Shown here piece by piece: positions 59,973 to 64,000 of a stretch of 64,000 bases of DNA. The stretch covers positions 6,324,001 through 6,388,000 of the forward strand of contig NZ_SHKK01000001.1 in the NCBI RefSeq assembly GCF_004217135.1. Reading direction: 5' to 3'. The stretch comes from Micromonospora violae (GTDB lineage Bacteria; Actinomycetota; Actinomycetes; Mycobacteriales; Micromonosporaceae). The notes beneath the pieces were generated by a model that worked only from the letters and a program-made list of their open reading frames with translations, did not search any database and was not told where the DNA came from. Positions within the stretch are counted from its first letter, which is position 1. Each line of letters begins with the position of its first letter. The translations under genes and the position numbers were made by a program.

Positions 59973-60935
59973 ATGTCGGAGCACTCAGCGAACCTCTCAT
60001 CGACGGTCGCCGCAACCTTCCGTCCCCTGGCGGTCAAGGCCGTCATCCCGGCCGCCGGCTTGGCCACCCGGTTCCTGCCGGCCACCAAGGCGGTCCCCAA
60101 GGAGCTGCTGCCGGTGGTGGACCGGCCGGTGTTGCAGTACATCGTCGAGGAGGCCACGCAGGCCGGCATCAACGACGTGTTGCTGATCACCGGCCGGGGT
60201 AAGACGTCGATGGTGGACCACTTCGACCGTCGCCCGGACCTGGAGACCAGGTTGGAGGAGAAGGGCGACGCCGAACGGCTGGCCGCCGTGCGCCGGCCCA
60301 GCGAGCTGGCCGAGATCTACACGGTGCGGCAGCCCGAGCAGCTCGGGCTCGGCCACGCCGTCGGGTACGCCGAGTCGCACGTCGGCGACCAGCCGTTCGC
60401 GGTGCTGCTCGGCGACGAGTTCGTCAAGCCGTCGGAGCCGCTGCTGCCGGCGATGATCGAGTTGCAGGCCCGCACCGGCGGTGTGGTGCTCGCCTTCTTC
60501 GAGGTCGACCCGGCCGACACCAAGCGGTACGGCATCGCCTCCGTCGAGCCGGCCGAGTCGGAGCTGACCGACATCGGCGAGGTCGTCAAGGTGACCGGGA
60601 TGGTGGAGAAGCCGCAGCCGGAGGACGCCCCGAGCAACCTCGCGGTGCTCGGCCGCTACGTGTTGCCGGGCACGATCTTCGACGCGATCCGGCGGACCAA
60701 GCCGGGCAGCGGCGGCGAGATCCAGCTGACCGACGCGATGGAGTTGCTGCGCACCGAGGGCACCCCGGTGCACGCGATCGTCTACCGGGGCACCCGCTAC
60801 GACACCGGCATGCCGCTGGGGTACCTCCAGACGGTGGTGCAGATCGCCGCCGAGCGCGACGACCTCGGCGCCGAGTTCCGGTCCTGGCTGGCCGACTTCG
60901 TCAAGGCCGACGCGGCAGGCGGATCTGGTACATGA
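59973..60935 (+). CDS. galU: UTP-glucose-1-phosphate uridylyltransferase
   Basis: A 320-residue nucleotidyltransferase making UDP-glucose. VIPAAGLATRFLPATKAVPK (nucleotide loop with RFLPxTK), ELLPVVDRPVLQYIVEEA, QPEQLGLGHAVGYAE, and LLGDEF are intact. ATG 59973 lies 6 bases after TAGTCT (59961-59966), a leaderless start. It heads the galU-glp-rimJ-glpR block conserved in actinobacteria (Rv0993-Rv0996 in M. tuberculosis); the next ATG overlaps its stop. Confidence 0.94.
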   Translation: MSEHSANLSSTVAATFRPLAVKAVIPAAGLATRFLPATKAVPKELLPVVDRPVLQYIVEEATQAGINDVLLITGRGKTSMVDHFDRRPDLETRLEEKGDAERLAAVRRPSELAEIYTVRQPEQLGLGHAVGYAESHVGDQPFAVLLGDEFVKPSEPLLPAMIELQARTGGVVLAFFEVDPADTKRYGIASVEPAESELTDIGEVVKVTGMVEKPQPEDAPSNLAVLGRYVLPGTIFDAIRRTKPGSGGEIQLTDAMELLRTEGTPVHAIVYRGTRYDTGMPLGYLQTVVQIAAERDDLGAEFRSWLADFVKADAAGGSGT

Positions 60936-62245
60936 CCGCGACGGCCGACGCCGAGGCGGCCGCGAACGAGTTGACGCCGCTCGCCGACTACCTGGGCAGC
61001 GTGCTGCGCAGGTTGCGCGCGCTGCCACCACTCGACCTCGACCTCACCCAGGCGCACGGCAACGTCCTCGCCGAGGACGTCGTCGCGCCGCACGCCTTCC
61101 CGGCCTTCGACCAGGCGGCCGTGGACGGCTACGCCGCGCGCTGGGAGGACATTTCCGGAGGGGGTCGGGGGCCGAGCTACGTCCCGGCCCCCTCCGGCAC
61201 GCCCGGTGGCCGCACCATCCGGCTCAACGTGGTCGGCGATCTCGGTGCCGCGAGTTGGCGGCCGGTCCGGCTCACCCCCGGCTCATGCTTTTCGGTGGCC
61301 GCCGGGGCGCCGCTGCCGGTCGCTGCGGACGTCGTGGTTCCGGTGGAGTGGACCGACCAGGGCATGGCCGCGGTGGAGATCTTCCGTACCCCCAAACGGG
61401 GGTACGGGGTACGCCGCGCGGGTGAGGAGTTGCCCGCCGGCACGTTGCTCGCCCGCGCCGGCACCTACGTGTCCCCGGCCCTGGTCGCCGTCTTCGCGGC
61501 GACCGGCATCGGGCACGTGGTGGTCCGGCCCAGCCCACGGGTGGTCATCGTGGCCACCGGTGACGAACTCGTCGACGTGGGCCGGGGCAGTCAGCCGGGC
61601 CAGGTGGTGGACGCGAACTCGCACGCGCTGACGGCCGCGGCGGCCGAGGTGGGCGCACTGGCGTACCGGGTGGGCATCTGCGACGACGACCCGGAAGGGC
61701 TGCGCGGGCTGCTGGAGGACCAGACCCTGCGCGCCGACCTGATCATCACCACCGGGGGCACCGGCACCGGCCCCGGGGACATGGTGCGCCGGATCCTCTC
61801 CCGCCGCGAGGGCGGTCGCGCCGGGCCGGTCACCTTCACCGACGTGGCGCTCTATCCCGGTACCGCGCTCGGGTTCGGCACGGTCGGCGCCGAGGAGGTG
61901 CCGGTGGTCTGCCTGCCCGGCGACCCGGGCGCCGCGTTGATCGGCTTCGAGGTGCTGGCCCGCCCCGCCATCCAACTGCTCGCCGGTGCCGAACCGGTGT
62001 TCCGGCCCAGCGTACGGGCGCACCTGCTGGAGACCGTGTCGTCCCCGGCGGGGCTGCGGGAATTCCGGCCGGCGCACGTCGCCGAGCGACGCGGCGGCGG
62101 GTACACCGTCCAGCCCCTCAGCGGTGGGCCGTTCACCCTCTCCGGCTTGGCCGAGGCGAACGGGTTGCTGGTGCTCGGCGAGCGGGTCACCACCGCCGCG
62201 GCCGGTTCCACCGTGGACGTCCTGCTGCTGGACCGCCGCCGGTGA
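60932..62245 (+). CDS. MoeA/gephyrin-like protein (Glp candidate)
   Basis: A 437-residue MoeA-fold protein. FDQAAVDGYAARWED, then VPVEWTDQGMAAVEIF, the central VVIVATGDELVDVGRG, IITTGGTGTGPGDMVRRIL and the C-terminal domain ending LLVLGERVTTAA are typical. MoeA inserts molybdenum into molybdopterin, but in Corynebacterium the homologue at this locus (Glp) is an FtsZ-binding division protein whose receptor GlpR is encoded two genes downstream. The matching gene order here supports Glp; sequence alone does not exclude MoeA. Confidence 0.85.
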   Translation: MTATADAEAAANELTPLADYLGSVLRRLRALPPLDLDLTQAHGNVLAEDVVAPHAFPAFDQAAVDGYAARWEDISGGGRGPSYVPAPSGTPGGRTIRLNVVGDLGAASWRPVRLTPGSCFSVAAGAPLPVAADVVVPVEWTDQGMAAVEIFRTPKRGYGVRRAGEELPAGTLLARAGTYVSPALVAVFAATGIGHVVVRPSPRVVIVATGDELVDVGRGSQPGQVVDANSHALTAAAAEVGALAYRVGICDDDPEGLRGLLEDQTLRADLIITTGGTGTGPGDMVRRILSRREGGRAGPVTFTDVALYPGTALGFGTVGAEEVPVVCLPGDPGAALIGFEVLARPAIQLLAGAEPVFRPSVRAHLLETVSSPAGLREFRPAHVAERRGGGYTVQPLSGGPFTLSGLAEANGLLVLGERVTTAAAGSTVDVLLLDRRR

Positions 62246-62354
62246 CGGTGCCCGGCGCGATCCGCCAGCCGGCCGTCTCCGCGTCGCACGATCACCGGCA
62301 CCTCGTGGTGGAGCTACTTGCGCGAGACACGGTCCCGCGCGGGAGACTGTGCGG

Positions 62355-63005
62355 GTGAGTCTCTTCGGTCCCGCGCGGTCGCCGGGTTGGCCGGTGGAGT
62401 TGGCCGACGGCCCGGTGCTGCTGCGGCCCTACCGGCGCTCCGACGCGGCGACCTGGTCGGAGGTAAGGCGGGCCAACCAGGCCTGGTTGGCCCCGTGGGA
62501 GTCGTCGCTGCCCGGCGGCTGGGACGAGATGAACTCGCCGGCCGCGTTCCGCTGGGTGCACCGTGACCAGCGGCGCTCGGCCCGCGAGGGCGAGGGCATG
62601 CCGTTCGCGGTCTGCCTGCGCGAGGCCGGCCGGGACCGGCTGGTCGGGCACATCAACGTGGGCAGCATCGTGCGGCGGGCGCTCTGCTCCGGCTACGTCG
62701 GCTACTGGGTGGACGCGCGGGTCGCCGGCCGAGGTGTGATCCCCACGGCGCTCGCCCTCGCCGTGGACCACGCGTTCGGGCCGGGCGGGCTGCACCGGGT
62801 GGAGGTCAACATCCGTCCGGAGAACCGGCCGTCGCGGCGGGTGGTGGAGAAGTTGGGCTTCCGCGAAGAGGCGTATCACGTGCGCTACATGCACATCGAC
62901 GGCGCGTGGCGGGACCACATCGGGTACGCGATGACGAGTGAGGAGATCGCCGCCGAGGGTGGCCTGCTGGCCCGCTGGCACCGGGTACGCGCTGCCGCCC
63001 GGTGA
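62355..63005 (+). CDS. rimJ: RimJ/RimL-family N-acetyltransferase
   Basis: A 216-residue GNAT enzyme. VLLRPYRRSDAATWSEVRR, then YWVDARVAGRGVIPTALALA (the acetyl-CoA loop RxxG) and NIRPENRPSRRVVEKLGF are the hallmarks of ribosomal-protein acetyltransferases. GTG 62355 has GGGAG nine bases upstream; GTG 62349 is in frame but too close. It lies inside the galU-glp-rimJ-glpR block. Confidence 0.87.
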   Translation: MSLFGPARSPGWPVELADGPVLLRPYRRSDAATWSEVRRANQAWLAPWESSLPGGWDEMNSPAAFRWVHRDQRRSAREGEGMPFAVCLREAGRDRLVGHINVGSIVRRALCSGYVGYWVDARVAGRGVIPTALALAVDHAFGPGGLHRVEVNIRPENRPSRRVVEKLGFREEAYHVRYMHIDGAWRDHIGYAMTSEEIAAEGGLLARWHRVRAAAR

Positions 63006-63188
63006 GCCGTCCCACGGACGGGATCGGCGCGGCGCGCCGGCATCCCGGTCGGTGCGTCGTAACCTCAAGTAACTGCAAGCTGCGGCAAGCGCTCCCCAGC
63101 CGGACGATCCACGTACCCGGGCGTGGTCGGTGGAAGATCCTGCGGTCGGAGAGCGTCTGCTTCGAATTCGGTGACGGGAGGGGTGAGG

Positions 63189-63965
63189 GTGCCGACCTCG
63201 GTGCTCCTCGCCGTCCTCGCCGCCGCCGGCCTGCTCGCCCTGGCCCCGGCGCTGGTTCGCCGGTACGACGCCACCGAGCGGCTGGTGGCGGAGCGGGCGC
63301 AGTCGACGGCGCGGGTGCTCCAGCGCCGCCGACGCCGCCGCACTGTGCCCGGACGGCGACCCGTCCGCCCCCCGCGCTCACTGACCATCACCCTCAGTGA
63401 GGATGTGACTACTGGCGCGCTGGGTGCGCCGGTCTCCGCGCCCCCGGCCGCCCGCCGCTCCGGGCGGCTGCGCGCCGTGCCCGCCGCACCGAAGCGGTCC
63501 CGTCGCCGCCCGCAGCCGCGCCGGCAGCACACCCCCGCCGTGTACCGGCGCCGTCGGGTGCTCGCCGCTCTGCTGCTCCTCAACGTCGTCGAACTGGTCG
63601 GCGTGCTGTTCGTCAGCCCCGGCTTCTGGGTCAGCTTCGCCGTCACCTTCCTGCTCCTGGCCCTCTATGTGGTCCACCTGCGGGCCCGGGCCCTCGCCGG
63701 ACGTCGCCGCCGCCGTGCCCGAGCCCGCGAGGCCGCCTGGTTGGCCGCCCGGCAGGCCGAGGTGCGCCGGGAGCAGGCCCGCCGGGCCGCCGCCCGCCGG
63801 GAGGCGCAGCGCCGCCTGGCCGCCCAGCGCGAGGGGGTACGCCGAGCCGCCATGGGCCTGGACCGTCCAGGCAACCTGCCGGCGGCGGTCAACGGTGGAT
63901 CGGTCTCGTACCGGCGGTCGGGTGGCCTCCGTGGCCGCCCCTACGAGGCCGGCCGAGGCGCCTGA
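63189..63965 (+). CDS. Arg-rich membrane protein, GlpR/SepX-like
   Basis: A 258-residue protein with one N-terminal span (about 4-22), a long basic linker, two adjacent spans at about 122-163 (VLAALLLLNVVELVGVLFV and FAVTFLLLALYVVH), and an Arg/Ala-rich coiled tail (AAWLAARQAEVRREQARRAA). In the actinobacterial galU-moeA-rimJ block this position encodes GlpR, the membrane receptor of Glp, and in Streptomyces SepX; both are cell-division proteins. Sequence alone gives weak similarity, so the call rests on gene order. GTG 63189 follows GGGAGGGG. Confidence 0.75.
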   Translation: MPTSVLLAVLAAAGLLALAPALVRRYDATERLVAERAQSTARVLQRRRRRRTVPGRRPVRPPRSLTITLSEDVTTGALGAPVSAPPAARRSGRLRAVPAAPKRSRRRPQPRRQHTPAVYRRRRVLAALLLLNVVELVGVLFVSPGFWVSFAVTFLLLALYVVHLRARALAGRRRRRARAREAAWLAARQAEVRREQARRAAARREAQRRLAAQREGVRRAAMGLDRPGNLPAAVNGGSVSYRRSGGLRGRPYEAGRGA

Positions 63966-64000
63966 CGCCCTCCCTGGGTCCCGTCCCCGGTCCGGCCCCG

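Overview
The window is 64 kb of very GC-rich chromosomal DNA with densely packed, non-eukaryotic genes, many GTG starts, and promoter -10 boxes of the form TANNNT placed 6-8 bases before start codons (leaderless transcripts). The gene families (DUF3117, Rv2578c-type radical SAM, SigE-family sigma factors, a PopR/ClpP pair, FolP2, KorAB, and a galU-moeA-rimJ-glpR block) point to an actinomycete. By recollection of protein families it looks most like a member of the Micromonosporaceae (Micromonospora-like). No database search was possible, so genus is inference.

Layout. 1-2.2 kb: end of a GH130 glycosidase and a fatty-acid desaturase. 2.2-4.7 kb: a small accessory patch with a frameshifted IS110 transposase, a tRNA-Arg(CCT), and an orphan VapB-like antitoxin whose toxin is cut short beside the tRNA. 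4.7-9.4 kb: a clpP with its PopR-type activator and tandem PopR-type operators, a SigE-family sigma factor with a membrane partner, a K+ channel, and MarR. 9.4-25.5 kb: azoreductase, KorAB, a surface protein, an isolated nuoA, FolP2, a DivIVA-domain protein, Tag glycosylase, enoyl-CoA hydratase/PaaX, DUF3117, leucyl aminopeptidase, an O-methyltransferase, an HtrA protease and TatB. 25.3-25.5 kb holds a 24-nt tandem array running into a long palindrome. 25.5-46 kb: Mrp, DUF1003 plus a transporter-less MgtE/CBS protein, PhzF, HAD, EamA, a second sigma/partner pair, SDRs, a CoA-ester lyase, two DUF4190 proteins, an acyl-CoA dehydrogenase, SOS-box-controlled radical SAM, a DCC/HTTM group, thioredoxin with a SigR-type promoter, MaoC and TrmH. 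46-55 kb: DUF6758-like protein, a 52-aa membrane peptide, a PH-domain protein, a third sigma/partner pair, PHP phosphoesterase, MarC, a RecB-like nuclease, MpaB, Fur and DUF2231. 55-64 kb: small proteins, a Ser-tailed FmdB/Ruc-like zinc ribbon, 5-formyl-THF cyclo-ligase, a GGDEF protein, then GalU, a MoeA/Glp-like protein, RimJ-like acetyltransferase and a GlpR/SepX-like membrane protein.

How the parts work together. Most genes are housekeeping or central metabolism. The clearest regulatory circuits legible in the DNA are PopR to clpP (operators plus a C-terminal Ala-Ala tail typical of Clp-degraded activators), SigR to trxA (GGAAT-N18-GTT), LexA to the radical SAM gene, three parallel SigE-family sigma/membrane-partner modules, and the cell-division Glp/GlpR block at the right end. 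I see no CRISPR array, prophage or biosynthetic gene cluster. The least explained parts are the 24-nt tandem array and its palindrome (with a second palindrome copy 31 kb away), the structured AT-rich gap at 43.8-44.3 kb, the three sigma partners, and the HTTM/DCC group.
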